DNA of 64,000 nt from Porodaedalea pini (lineage: Eukaryota > Basidiomycota > Agaricomycetes > Hymenochaetales > Hymenochaetaceae). Where the stretch lies: contig NBAY01000003.1 in assembly GCA_002794775.1 (NCBI GenBank), positions 1,612,001-1,676,000 of the forward strand. The letters are read 5' to 3'. A program made the position numbers and the translations under genes. Positions 1 through 14,038 of the stretch are shown in pieces; within the stretch, counting starts at the first letter, position 1; each line of letters starts with the position of its first letter. The notes beneath the pieces were generated by a model. It did not search any database, was not told where the DNA came from, and saw only the letters and a list, made by a program, of their open reading frames with translations.

Positions 1-2359
<2,359 letters not shown>

Positions 2360-3870
2360 CCCAGGCGTCGTGTCGATAGCACTGGGAGCACCTCGCGGGG
2401 CACCCATAGCGAGGTCGTCGTTTACGTTTTGATCGAGTGCAACAATACCATCTGCGATGTCATCGTCCGCTGCATTCGTGTTGATAATGATATGTGCATC
2501 CAAATTGACATCGAGCGCATCAGACGTACCCGCGACACCTACATCGGCTGCACCCGGTCGCCGCTGGTCAGGGAGAGTCTGCAACGATTCTGACGGTCCG
2601 ACGTCCATGGGGAAGTGAAGGAGGCGGGGGCAAGTTTTCGTCCATGTCCTGGTCGTGTGATGCCATTGTCTCCATCTGGTCGTGTGATGCCATCATCTCC
2701 ATCTCGACATCACCATCCGCATCCGGCTCGCCATCATCCTCCATCTCTGTGTCAGGCCTTGAAGTTAATGTCGAGGGCGTTGCCGCTTCTGCCACCATCC
2801 GGCGCGAATTGTTAGGGAGCGTGCCATCAACGCACCTACAGTTGTCTGTTCGCGTGCATTCGGCTGTGTGTCCCAAACTCGGCCGCCACGACTGTGCCAG
2901 ATCTGTCACGCCCTGGTACGATGACCGTACTTGTTGGGATACCTGAGCCAGACGGCGTCGCATTCGCAGACGTGTCAGTCGAGACTGACGTCTCAGCATC
3001 CGATGTGGCAATGCTTTGTTTTTCCTGAAAGGCCCTCAGATCAGTCAGCCAATAACAAAGATGATGGATGACTCACCTCGGTGTTCACAAGGGATTGTTC
3101 GACAGCGAGCAGCCTGACGAGTTCTTGGGCCTGCTCGCGCTGACGCTGTTCACGGGTCTCGCGTGGTATGCCGCTCGCACTCGCACTCGGCCGGACAGCA
3201 AATCCTTTTGACGCCAGCCATGCCTCCAACACGCAACCCAATGACCTCGAGAGTACCCGCCTGGATGACGCGACTCCGTATGGGCTCTGAGCCACACACA
3301 TTGATGTTGACTACACATTGGAATGCAAGGGAGAATTGATAGGCGGCGTGCCGGTCGAACGACTTTGGGTTCAGGGCTGGCACAAGCACCAGATGTGGAA
3401 GGCCCGGGGGCGACAGACCAAAGATCGCTGATGGATTCTCAGACAGCAGAGGGGAGAGGCAGAAATCACGAAGGAGGCAGATAATCGTTTTATTGTTCAC
3501 GGGGCCATTTACCGTACCAAAACTAATCGGATTGGCTGCGAATTCGCGTTAGACAGGATGAACAAGGTTAAACAAGGAAAGATGGGGAATGCATGACGTA
3601 CCCGTCTTGGAGGGCGGAACACTGCCGCTTGGCCCGCTCACAATCCTGACACCGACTGCATCCTTGGAACCTCCTAGTTGCGAAGACCTTCTCAAATGCG
3701 ACTGTGTCTGAGCCTGAGGAGTGGCAGGAGCTGGCGACTGAGAGCGAGGTGAAGACACTGCGGATGTGGCTTGAGGAGGCCCTTCGCCTAAGCAGACTTT
3801 CGAGGGAGCGAAGCAAGTGTGTTTGCTGCAGCAAAACAGACTCGTCGACGACTGCAAGGGTGGAGATCAC
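2360..3870 (-). pseudogene. Fragment of an unidentified gene fused in front of PRP8
   Basis: This is coding-like sequence on the same strand as PRP8. It has a helical segment about 3290-3400 (YQFSLAFQCVVNINVCGSEPI), a charged Ala/Glu/Gln stretch about 3080-3200, then an acidic Asp/Met-rich and Pro-rich tail about 2570-2800. A shift occurs near 3240, between LEVIG and CVLEAW. An intron with a GTACGT donor near 3600 and a CGCAG acceptor near 3540 is visible. The helical part recalls basidiomycete MYND-finger proteins of the MUB1/samB type, but only from memory, and no MYND finger is seen. The tail runs straight into the PRP8 Pro-rich start, so this is probably the 5' part of another gene joined to the PRP8 copy. 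About 3496-3870 is also part of a repeat found again near 23.2 kb. Confidence 0.45.
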
Positions 3871-4222
3871 ATGTTGGCACTGTCGTCAACTTTGCTTTCG
3901 ACTGATTTTTAATTCAACCAGGCCACTTTACCTTACAAAAAATACATAGACAGATAGAGAATTGTCTGAAGTTTTTTTACATGCTTCAATCTTGCGATTT
4001 TGATGGTTGAATAAAATTAAATATGTCAATGAAGAAAGTGAGCACTGTACAGCCACAAAAGCTGTGAGTCGGTCCATAGCCACAGCTCAATTTAGTAGAG
4101 AAGAGGTCCAAAATTAACATATATGGTATGCCATCAGCTTATGAAGCTGACAAAAACCCAAATTGGGGACTTTATCTTTGCCCACAACAAAAGACGATAC
4201 TTTGTAAACTCAGTAATCGTAA
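3496..4222 (+). repeat. Repeat X, copy 1
   Basis: This segment recurs at 8981-9402 (inverted) and 23189-24747 (direct, with a nested foldback element). All three copies share the same right end, ACTCAGTAATYRTAA, followed by unrelated sequence, but their left ends differ. Copies 1 and 3 start near a CCATTTAC motif, while copy 2 is shortened. This copy keeps many CG dinucleotides that are TG or CA in copy 3. A fixed end with variable truncation suggests a mobile element or its remnant. No open protein beyond the minus-strand gene fragment is seen. Confidence 0.6.
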
Positions 4223-4353
4223 CTGCTTGTCTTGGTAGCCGTCCCGTCACAGCTGCCTGTCTGCCCACCTGCACTGCTCGAGGCAACAAAGAGGTCAACA
4301 ACAGCATGGCAAGAGGACCTCCAATCACTCCTTCATCACGTGAAGGATTAATA

Positions 4354-5672
4354 CCAGCCCTGAAGTTCCCGGCGAAGCCGGGAACTTCACTGGCCATCAA
4401 TCCGAGTTTTTTAGGCATTGCTTGATCTGAGTTCTTTGGTTCTTCAGATTTAATCAGTACAATCTCTCACTCTTGAAGCTGTATCTATTCAAAGTTCCTT
4501 GCTGGCCATTAGTCTGAGTTCTCAATTTCAAAACTATATATGTATCACATACACATGTCTGAAAGCAATCTGAATTTTATTGTATGGCATTCCATTTATG
4601 CCAAAACTGAAAGCCCACTGGGTGTTCTTACCACTTCTGACATAATGCCAACCTTCTGAACATCATAACTTGACTCTGAGGTACCAAGCATCTGACATTC
4701 TGAGGCACACACAAACTCTGGAATACAACTGTGAAGCTGTACTGTGATTAAGATAAGTCTGAGTCCAAGTCTAAATCTGAGACTCAGTGACAGCACAGCC
4801 TCCAGACCTTCAGAGCCTGGCACATTATATTCTGTTCATATCCTTTTCATATTTCCCTTACTCCCCAACTCATCCAAAGCTCATATGCACTCACATTGAG
4901 TTCAGTGATACTCTAGCATGTATTGCAAGCTTGCCAAGATGAGGACCACTCTGAGTCCAAGACTTGGGGAAGCAGCACAGCCTCTGGATCCTTGGAGCCT
5001 GGTGCATTATGTTCTGTTCATATATATTTCACATTCCCTTTGTTCCCTGACCCATCTGAAGCTCATAGGCACCCAGGCCAAGTTGCACTATACTCTAGCA
5101 CATGTCATGCTGATGATTTACATATTCTGAGAATAATTCTCAATGGATTCCTTTTGCACTGGTACTGTATAGTTCACATTATATAATACTTCCTATTTGA
5201 ACCCATTCTGACACCTTTGTTGCCTGAGTCTCTCTGACAACAACAAAGGTGAGTAGACAATTTTCCTGTATGTATTTTCAGTCTCTCTCTTATGCATCAT
5301 CAAGAAAGCTCAAATTAGTTGATGTGATGTGGCAGTTTATACACCAATACTCATTTCAAAGATAGCATAATAATTCCCTAATTAATTTTTTTTGATGATT
5401 TTTCTGAAAATTTTCAAGTGAGAAATGAATTGTTTGAGCTGAAAGTGTGTGTGGATGATTTGCATGCTGCCGCTTTGAGGGTTTGTTGGAGTTACCGCTT
5501 TGAGCGATTTGTAAGTTGCTGCTTTCAGTGATCTGTGAGTTGCTGCTTTGAGGGTTTATTTTTTTGAGATTTGCAGGACTGCCTAAAGTGGCAGGAGGGG
5601 TGGATTTACCTTTTGGAGTGCTGACTAAAAGTGGCTGTATCAAAAGTGGCCTTCGTCAAATGTATATTAAGA
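4354..5672 (-). mobile_element. Non-autonomous Helitron, copy 1
   Basis: Read on the minus strand, the element begins TCTTAATATACA directly after an A (complement of 5673) and ends CTGG directly before a T (complement of 4353). That is the A|TC...CTRR|T signature of Helitrons. Four bases inside the 3' end is a perfect 12-bp hairpin with a 3-nt loop (4362-4388). A second copy with the same ends lies at 45991-47331. No Rep/helicase coding sequence is visible, so the element would depend on enzymes from elsewhere. The interior is AT-rich and CpG-poor, with internal duplication: the 4700-4900 and 4930-5100 segments resemble each other. Confidence 0.75.
4362..4388. repeat. Helitron 3' hairpin, copy 1
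   Basis: Perfect palindrome: GAAGTTCCCGGC, loop GAA, then its complement. Compared with copy 2 (45999-46025), the second base pair changes from A-T to G-C on both sides, a compensatory change. The loop is GAA here and TTC there. Confidence 0.85.
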
Positions 5673-5692
5673 TTGCTTCCTAGATGATGTCT

Positions 5693-6343
5693 GGGATCTA
5701 ATGGATGAGGATGCGATGGACAAAGGCCGCATTGTGGACTTGGAGGTTCAAGGACATAAGGGTGAGCACAAGTGCAGAACCTACCACCTGTCTTGAGACT
5801 AACAAATGCTAGCTATTGTTTATGCTCGTGCACTACTCAGTTCCCAGGTGCACTATTTCTCATTCCGCCCGACACCTATCACATCCCCACTTCCTTTCGC
5901 TGCCTCTCTGACATTGTCTCTTCCAATGCCAACAACATCTGTACACTCTCTCAACCTTGGCATTGAGTTCCCTTACCGCCTCACTTCACCTTCCCAATTC
6001 TGGCTTATCTCCCCTGCACCCTCTGTAATCGGCTCCCTCACATGCATATCTCTTAACCATAATCTCATGTTATTCACCAATGAGCTCGAGTATCTCTATA
6101 CAGGAAAGGAATTTGGGGATGTGTTTGAGTTTTTGTTCGATGTGAATAAGGAGGGCCAGGAAGGCGATGCCAATGTAGAAGAGGCACTTGTTGACAAGCT
6201 TCGGAAGGACCTTGTGTTCTTGTGGAAGTCTCGTCTGTATTCTGACATTCACATTGAACTACACAGCAATATGCCAACAATGGGTGCTCCTTGCAATGAA
6301 GAAGAGATGACTGCCATCTTCTGCTTGCATTGATTCATTCTTC
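5693..6343 (+). pseudogene. BTB/CAP-Gly gene, 5' fragment
   Basis: The reading frame about 6060-6335 contains LEYLYTGKEFGDVFEFLFD and DKLRKDLVFLWKSRLYSD, typical of the region before and within a BTB/POZ fold. The last 105 bases (from ATTCTGAC at 6239) are repeated at 9411-9516, where the BTB domain continues. Upstream exons about 5690-5760 and 5840-6060 are suggested by in-frame coding text and plausible splice sites, but the order is unsure. The gene is broken here by about 3 kb of Copia and repeat DNA. The role is unknown; the full protein would pair a BTB adaptor with a CAP-Gly domain that binds tubulin or EB-type tails. Confidence 0.6.
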
Positions 6344-8980
6344 AAGAAAAGCAACAAAAACATAAAATAAGTGTCAGAATCACACTTTCAACACTCTCAC
6401 CTGATCTGACACATCTGTAAGTCACCTAAGACCTAACATCCCACACATCTCTCCCACCTTCAAGTGCCCAAGGGCTTTGGTCATGATATCAGCTGGCATA
6501 GACTTAGTGGGCAAGTACCTCACATCCACATAGCCTGCTTCAACCACATCTCTCAGCCAGTAATGATGCAAATCCAGGTGTTTCATGCACTCATGATGTT
6601 CAGGATCTCTGGCAACTGCTAATGCAGACTGGTTGTCAACATAGAGAACAGATGGGGCATCAAAATGATATCCAAACTCAGTGAGCAAGTTGCACAGCCA
6701 TATGATCTCTTGTCCTGATTGTACAGCAGCAATGTATTCTACCTCAGTAGTAGAGAGAGTCATAATAGTTTGCAACCAACTTGCCCAACTGATTGCACCA
6801 GTTCCCATTTTAACCACCATGCCACTTGTAGAGCACCTGTCATCCTCATCACCACTATGGTCTGCATCAGAGAACATGGTGAACAGCTCAGCTGAGTTTG
6901 GATCAGGTGCATAAGTCAACTTGTAGTCTTTGGTACCCTGAAGGTAATGACATAAGTGCTTTGCAGCCTTCCAGTGAGCCATGCCAGGATTAGCACTAAA
7001 ACGCACCAGAACTCCCACTGCATAAGCAATGTCTAGGTGTGTAGCCACAGCAAGATACATGAGAGCACCAACTAACTGCTTGTAAGGAACAGTCTTCATG
7101 AAGGCAGTCTCTTCATCATTCTTGGGAGCCATGGACTTACTAAGCTTATGATCTTCAGGTAGTGGGGTTGTCACAGTGCCACAATTGCCAAGTTTAAAAC
7201 GCTCAAGTATGTCAATGATATACTGGTGCTGAGATATGGACAAAGAGTGCTGAGAGTGATCACGCTCAGTGTGAACTCCCAAGAGGAATGAAGTTGGCCT
7301 GAGGTCATGTAGCTTGAAGTGCTTCTCTAACTCACTCTTCACAAACTGGTACTGCTCCTTCAACTTTGCAGCAATGGTCATGTCATCAACATAGACAGGA
7401 ATGATAATGTGCATATCCTCTCTGCGATAGACCCATATGCTGTTGTCGCAGCGCACCAGTTGGAAGCCTATACCCTTCAATACTGAATCGAGTTTCTTGT
7501 GTCACTGGCGTCCAGCTTGTTTCAGTCCATAGATAGACTTTACTAGCTTAAGAACAAATCCAGCACCATAATACTCCTCAAACCCTTCAGGCTGGTCCAT
7601 GTAGACATCATGATCCATCTCACCATTGAGAAAAGTGGTGGAGATGTCTACACTGTAAAGCTCAAGGTCCTCAAGTGCAGCTATAGCCAGAATTGTATGT
7701 AGTGCTGCCCACTTTGCAGTTGGTGCAAACACTTGTGAAAACTCTAATCCTGGTTGCTGTGAGTATCCCTTTGCAACCAGTCTTGCCTTGTACCTGTCCA
7801 CAGGGCCATCTGCCTTGCATTTGAGTTTGAACACCCAGTAGTCTTATGACCAGTTGGAAGTCTGACAGGCTGGAAAGTGCCATTCTCAATCAGACTAATG
7901 AACTCTTCCATTGCAGCCTGTTCCTAAAGGTGGGCATCAGGGCACCCCTTAATATCCTTCCACTGGTAGGGCTCTGGACTATATTGCTGGTGCACTTCTG
8001 CAGAGAATACATGCTCAAGACAGTTTGTAGACTTGAAAACATAGTTAAACACATCATCAAAAGCAATGTACTTGTCTTCAAGACCTGCATTTGCGCCAAA
8101 GTCCATGAGCCCAGTTAGGAACTACAGCGGTATCTGTCCGCACTTATCTGCATCCGCACCACGGATGGGCTATCTGCAGATGAAATTCCCATGGATACCA
8201 CAGTTTTTGCGGATGAACCGTGACACTCTGCCAATGTTCGATCCCTGCTCAGGCAATAAATTTTGAGAGTAATAAAAGTCATTCACAATGTTCATTTTTG
8301 CCAATTCATAGTCAGACTGAATAATTAAAACACACAATGTGACCATTAACTGTTTACTATTAATTCTAAAGGATGAATTAGGTATGAAAGATAAATGTAC
8401 ATGGAAATGATAAAAGAGGTACGAGAAAATTTACCACAGAGGTGTGAGCATGAGACTTCTGTGTTCTGAATGTATACTATCACATTACTGTACCACATAA
8501 AAGGTAACTTGGTGACAGTGGAACATGGGAGTTGAAGGACCTGGTGTGACAGGCACTGTGGGATAGAAAACCCCCTTTATATGAGTGTTGAAAGGGCATG
8601 AAGGAGATGTTTGAAACATAGAATATAAATTTATAACAGGGTAGATATATCCTTTGATGATTATGAGATGAAAATATTAATGCTAAGGAGTGTGGACAGT
8701 GAGTGATACTGTGACACAGCATAATGCACAAAGTGACGCGCCCATCCGCAAAAACCGTGGTATCCGTGGGAATTTCATCCACAGATGTGGCATCCGTGGG
8801 AACATCCATCCACGGTGCGGTGCCGCGGATAGGGCCATCCACTGTAGTCCCTAAGCCCAGTGAACATGAGTGCTTCTGCTTGCATCTCCTCTTCAGACAT
8901 GACATCAAGTTCATCGCACTGTTCAGCATCCTCCATGTGCACATCCATTTCTGGCTGATGTACAACTTCAGGCTCAGGTA
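6344..8980 (-). mobile_element. Ty1/Copia retrotransposon fragment: reverse transcriptase and RNase H
   Basis: The minus-strand translation gives the Copia RT core, with WVFKLK-like start, KARLVAKGYSQ, the SVDISTTFLNG segment and YVDDM at 7379-7393. RNase H follows (SDADHSGDEDDRCSTSG, VDNQSALAV) and the frame ends at 6422. One stop near 7503 (KQAGRQ stop) and shifts near 7835 and 7925 disable it. A 738-bp hAT-type element sits inside at 8116-8853. Gag, protease and integrase are absent here but occur as another fragment at 15.2-17.1 kb. Sequence after the stop includes TGTTGAAAGTGTGATTCTGACACTT, plausibly the start of a 3' LTR cut off at the BTB junction. No complete LTR pair is seen. Confidence 0.85.
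8116..8853. mobile_element. Non-autonomous hAT-type element with 8-bp target duplication
   Basis: The ends are TAGGAACTACAG and its near-complement CTGTAGTCCCTA. They are flanked on both sides by AGCCCAGT (8108-8115 and 8854-8861), a perfect 8-bp duplication. Subterminal inverted repeats extend over about 100 bases with motifs such as CCACGGATG. TAGGG-like tips and an 8-bp duplication are the hallmark of the hAT superfamily. There is no transposase frame, so this is a deletion derivative or MITE. Removing it restores the Copia reading frame across the join. Confidence 0.85.
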
Positions 8981-9402
8981 TTACAATTACTGAGTTTACG
9001 AAGTATCATCTTTTGTTGTGGGCAAAGTTAGGGAGCCCGATTTGGGTTTTTGTCAGCTTCATAAGCTGATGGCATACCATATATGTTAATTTTGGACCCC
9101 TTTTCTACTAAATTGAGCTGTGGCTATGGACCGACTCACAGCTCCTGTGGCTGTACAGTGCTCACTTTCTTCATTGACATATTTAATTTTATTCAACCAC
9201 CCAAATCTCAAGCTTGAAGCATGTAAAAAAAACTTCACACAATTCTCTATCTGTCTATGTATTTTTTTGTAAAATAAAGTGACCTGGTTGAATTAAAAAT
9301 CGGTCGAAAGCAGAGTTGACGACAGTGCCAACATGTGATCTCCAACTTGCAGTCGTCGACGAGTCTGTTTCGCTGCAGCAAACACACTCGCTTCGTTCCC
9401 TC
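8981..9402 (-). repeat. Repeat X, copy 2 (inverted, shortened)
   Basis: Inverted relative to copy 1 and matching roughly 3797-4222. It carries the same terminal ACTCAGTAATTGTAA and then enters Copia sequence. It lies between the Copia fragment and the resumed BTB gene, and together with copy 1 it forms a widely spaced inverted pair. Confidence 0.6.
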
Positions 9403-9410
9403 ATGTGATT

Positions 9411-11767
9411 ATTCTGACGTTCGCATTGAACTACACAGCGATATGCCAACAATAGGTGCTCCTTCCAACGAAGAAGAGAGATGATCGCTGTCTTCTGCTC
9501 GCATCGATTTGTTCTTGTAGCGCGTGCGCCATATTTCTACGATCAACTCATCACTTATGATCTTAAGAATACCCCTGCCCCCGGCGAGCTCACGACCCTT
9601 CGCCTTCCCTCGCCTCCCTTCACTCCTCCAGCACTGCACTTTACCTTAGGATACTTATACACCGGAACGCTCAGCTTCAGCGACTGTTCATATGACTTGG
9701 ACACCGCTTTCGCTATCCTGTGCTCTGTGAACTATCTTCAATTGCAAACGCTCCATGATGAGGTGCAGGCACGCCTCGTGCAGGTGATGCTCCATGGGCT
9801 CTTCCACGCTTTCCTCGAAATTGCTGAGTATGAACGTATCACTGGAGTTCGCTGGGGCACAGGTGGGTGTCGCTGCCGCCAGTGTGCACGTCGCGCACCG
9901 CATATGCTCGTGTTTTCCGTGCGTCCAGACGTGCAGAACACATTCTTTGACCGCGGCGCGCGGCACGCCCTTGTTGGTCTTTTCGGAGAGGGCTGGTGCA
10001 CGCCGGACTTCGCTACACTCCCGCAGAAGACGAAGGACGGGTTGATGGCCAGCCTGAAGAAGCGTGCGCTCCCGCAGAATGCGTTTCCTTTGCTCTTCGC
10101 TGCGGATGCGGCCTTAGCGAAGCTCAACTCTGTGCGCGAAGCCTGGGTAGAGGGTGTGAGAGAAATGGTTATGACAGCAAGGGGGTTTGTGGATGCGCTT
10201 CTTTGCAACGAGGTGGAGAAGTGTTTCAATGAGCGCGAGTGGGTTGAAATTATGGAGAATGATGGGCTAGGATGGTTTGAGGACGGGGAGCGCGTTGAGT
10301 GGGTTATGGAAGCCGTGCGGAGGGCATGGCGGAGTCGAATGCTGGCATGCTCTATCAGGTGAGTATTAAAATACAATCGGGTTTATTATTGTGCTCATTC
10401 CTTCGCAGACTCTCGTTTCCGCAATTCTTCTTCGTCAGTACCCTACGGAACCAAGCGAGACCCTCTTATCAAGCATTTCCCACATCCGTGTGCAAGTTGA
10501 ACAGACACGTATGGATCTGCTTCGAAGGCGCTGGGTCGGTATCTGGAACGAGGGTGGCTTCGATGCGCTGGAAAGTTGGGCGATCAAGGAGATCAGCAAT
10601 GGTATTGCTAATAACAATCTACAGAGATCAACATCCCGGTCGAACATCTTCTAACGCCGACGATGAGCAACTCCAACACGGTGTGTGGGCCGCTTACGCG
10701 AGCAGGCCTTCGCCCTACACTCAGCAGGGTTGAAGACACCACTGAGAGCAATAGCATGAGCACGTCGTATTCGCTTCGTACGAGCGTGCTGAACAAGAAC
10801 CTTCCTCGCGGGAACGCAGCTGTCACCTCGTCTAGCGCATCTGTCCGGAGCGTAGCGCGCAGCGTTGCGTCGACGACTAGCCGAACGTCATCGCGCCTTA
10901 CGACTGCGACGGAGCGTGAGCGTAAGGAGAGCCGGGCAGACTCGAAGTTTGTGCCGTCTACCCCACGTAGCACAAGTCCGAGCGTCCATAGGGTGCCGAG
11001 TGTGCTCTCGTACACTTCAGGTATGGGCATGGACGGGGAGGGTGACGAACAAGAAAGCCCGCGACTAAAAGGCTCGACCTCGTCCCTTGCGCGCTCTACC
11101 GCGTCATCTTCCGTGGTTTCTCGACGGCCCGGTGTAGCTTCTCGCTCTCCATGCACAACTGGGAAAGACACAGGTGACACCACGAGTGTTACGAGTGTAA
11201 AGTCTCCATGCAAAGACCAAAATCTGTCGCTGGTTCTGTTTCATCTACTCGTTCACATGCATCGACCATCCATAGAAATGCTGCCACTGCAGGCCAGCAA
11301 GGTACTCTTCGTCCACCTCATCCGCCTTCGCGACCGACATCCTCGCTCTCGAATGTGTCAATATCCAGCAGCAGGAGCGGGACTTCAACACGCGAGTCTA
11401 CATTCAAGACGCCTCGCGAGAATATGACTCCGCGCGACTCTGTTACTCGGTCGAGGAAAGTCTCGACCACGTCAACGATCTCGATGCGCAGCACTGGAAC
11501 CTCAAGATCTCTTAAAACGCCGGCGCCTGCGCTACCGAAAGGACGGCCGCATCGCGTCTCTGAAACGAGTGCGGCGCCAAGTAGTACGGTAAACGCGGTG
11601 TCGCCCATTACTACAGTATCTACGAAAACAACAGTGAACAAGATGTCCGTCATTCGAAAGTCACCGTCGGCGAATTCAATTCGATCAACTGCATCTGTGG
11701 CAACAGCTGGAGGGAAGAAGACAGCGACGAAGAAGTCCCCTGCAGTTGATGAGAAGAAACGCGACTT
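9411..11767 (+). pseudogene. BTB/POZ plus CAP-Gly gene, main part (BTB domain and Ser/Thr-rich linker)
   Basis: About 9411-10340 encodes a BTB-like fold (VRIEL, SHRFVLVARAPYFYDQL, FTLGYLYTGTLSF) followed by a Cys-containing segment (GGCRCRQCARRAP) and a helical region. An intron about 10361-10408 leads to TLVSAILLR and RVQVEQTR. The stretch 10660-11760 is a low-complexity Ser/Thr/Arg linker, in two frames that change near 11208. A shift near 10325, between RRAW and ESNAGMLYQ, breaks the domain junction. At 11767 the sequence switches to RPB1 and resumes at 14039. I know this architecture from basidiomycete proteins without a named function; this copy is disabled. Confidence 0.65.
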
Positions 11768-14038
11768 ATGCCTTACTCTAGTACGTGTTTATCCACCTTT
11801 AACTCATTGTATGGTCGCTGATTAGTGTATTTTAGCCTTTCGTCTAAATCTTTCCGTCACTCCACCGTATAATGCCGATTTCGATGGCGATGAGATGAAC
11901 ATGCAGTACGTCACTTTTAAGATTAGCCTTACATCTCTTTCTCAGCTCCGTCAAATTGCATGGGTTACGAAGCAGATCATCTCGCCGCAGGCGAACAAAC
12001 CTGTTATGAGCATCGTACAGGACACGTCGTGCGGTGTCCGGAAATTCACTCTACGGGATAGCTTCCTCGACTGGGTGCAGGTGCTAAACATCCTGCTCTG
12101 GGTGCCGGACTGGGACGGCACGATTGCGACGCCGACGATCTTGAAGCCGAAGCCATTATGGACGGGCAAACAGATTCTTAGCATGACGATTCCTCGCGGA
12201 ATAAACATATATCGCTCACCTGATCCTCTTCGAACCCTGTTTTCGACGATGGCATGCTCATTGAAAACGGCGAGATCATCTTTGGGTATCGTGGAGAAAA
12301 AGACGGTTGGTGCGTCGCAAGGTGGTCTTATCCACGTCGTCTTCCACGAAAAAGGTCCCGAAGCGACTCGTACGCTGTTCACTGGTCTCCAGCAGATTGT
12401 TAATTACTGGCTGTTCCACAATGGATTCAGGATAGGCATTGGTGATACAGTCGCGGATAAGAAGACAATGGTGTACATCACGGAGCAGATCAAGATGCGG
12501 AAGCAGAATGTCGTGCAGGCCATTGAAGATGCATCTAACGACCTCTGAAAGCTGCACCGGGTATGACTATTCGCGAGTCGTTCGAGAGTCAAGTCGGACG
12601 CAAGCTCAACTTGGCGCGCGACCACTCCGGTCAATACGCAGAGAAGGACCTGAAGGAGGACAACAATGTCAAACAGATGGTCGTCGCGGATTCGAAGGGT
12701 TCGTTCATTAACATCTCGCAGATGTCCGTCTGTGTTGGTTAGCAGTCCGTTGAAGGGAAGCGAATCCCGTTTGGCTTCAGGCATCGCACACTACCTCACT
12801 TTACGAAGGATGACTTCAGCCCAGGGGCGCGCGGTTTCGTGAGAACTCGTATCTTCGTGGATTAACTCCTCAAGAGTTTTTCTTCCACGCTATGGCTGGT
12901 CGCGAAGGTCTGATCGATACCGCTTTCAAGACGGGCGAGACTGGTTACATTCAGCGTCGACTTGCTAAGGCACTCGAAGACGTGGCTGTCTGCTACGACG
13001 GGACTGTACGAAACTCACTGGACGGTGCTTTTATTGAATGGCAAACGATCAAAACGTTCGGTATCAATGATCGCGAATTCGAACATCGCTATCGGGTCGA
13101 TGTCACTGACCCGAAGGGTGGATTCCTTCCTGGTGTTTTGCAAGTCGGTATCGATGACTCATCCCTCGAGCTCCGGCAAAAACTCGACGAGGAATATGAC
13201 CGTCTTCATGAGGATCGTAAATTGCTCCGTGAATTCATTCTCCCGGGCCGTGACAATTTCCGCTGCCCACTATCTTCCTGTCAACCTGAACCGAATCGTG
13301 CAGAACACAATACAGATTTTCCATATCGACCGCAGAAGACCGAGCGATCTGGAGCCGGTTTACATCATTGAGCAGGTGCAGCAGCTGGCAGACCGCCTCG
13401 ATGATCTTTTAATAAAGGAGGCTGCCGAGAACGCTTCTGTTGCATTCCGCATGCACCTTCGAGCGACTTTTGCCGCGTGTCCAGTCCTAGAGGAGTTCCA
13501 TCTCAACAGAGAAGCGTCTGACTGGGTATTGGGCGAGGTGGAGACGAAGTTCAACCAGTCGGTCGCTCATCTGGGCGAGATGTGCAGCACACTCGCTGCC
13601 CAGTCGATTGGTGAGCCGGCGACGCAGATGACACTAAATACCTTCCGTTACGCTGGTATTTCGAGTAAAAACGTCACGCTCGGTGTGCTGCGTCTTAAAG
13701 AAATCATCAACATCGCCGCGAATATCAAGACTCCACGTACCTGGACCCAGAAATTGCTGCTGTCGACGCGAGGGCCAAGTCGGTGCAACCAGAACTTGCG
13801 TACTCATCGCTGCGTACCGTTACAGCGGCGGTCGAGATCTACTACGATCCTGATTCAAGTACGACGATCATTGAGGAGTATAAGGAGTTTGTTGATGCAT
13901 TCTTCGCCATCTCCGACGAGGAAATTGAGTCGGGTCTTCATCTCCGGTCGCCATGGCTACTTCGTCTTGAGCTCAGTCGCTCGAAGATGCTTGACAGGAA
14001 ACTTACGATGAACTATGTTGGCCGTATCGCGGAAAGCT
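11768..14038 (+). pseudogene. RPB1: RPB1 (RNA polymerase II largest subunit) genomic fragment inserted in the BTB/CAP-Gly gene
   Basis: The fragment covers the middle third of Rpb1, from MPYST|FRLNLSV to [12 protein letters not shown]. It includes the Mg-binding NADFDGD at 11871-11891, [20 protein letters not shown] and [17 protein letters not shown]. Introns are retained (11781-11835 and 11906-11945), so it is a DNA-level copy and not a retrocopy. It is dead. About ten codons are lost after [12 protein letters not shown] shift occurs near 12545. CAG has become TAG near 12739 (CVG stop QSVEG). Shifts follow near 12840 and 13265. About twelve codons are missing between RNSL and DGAFIE near 13022, and a few are missing with a shift after IKTP near 13735. 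The true RPB1 must be elsewhere. Confidence 0.9.

Noticed and set aside
4134..4418. Minus-strand 94-codon frame across the repeat X/Helitron border
   Set aside because: It spans two different repeat units, so it is an accident of junction.
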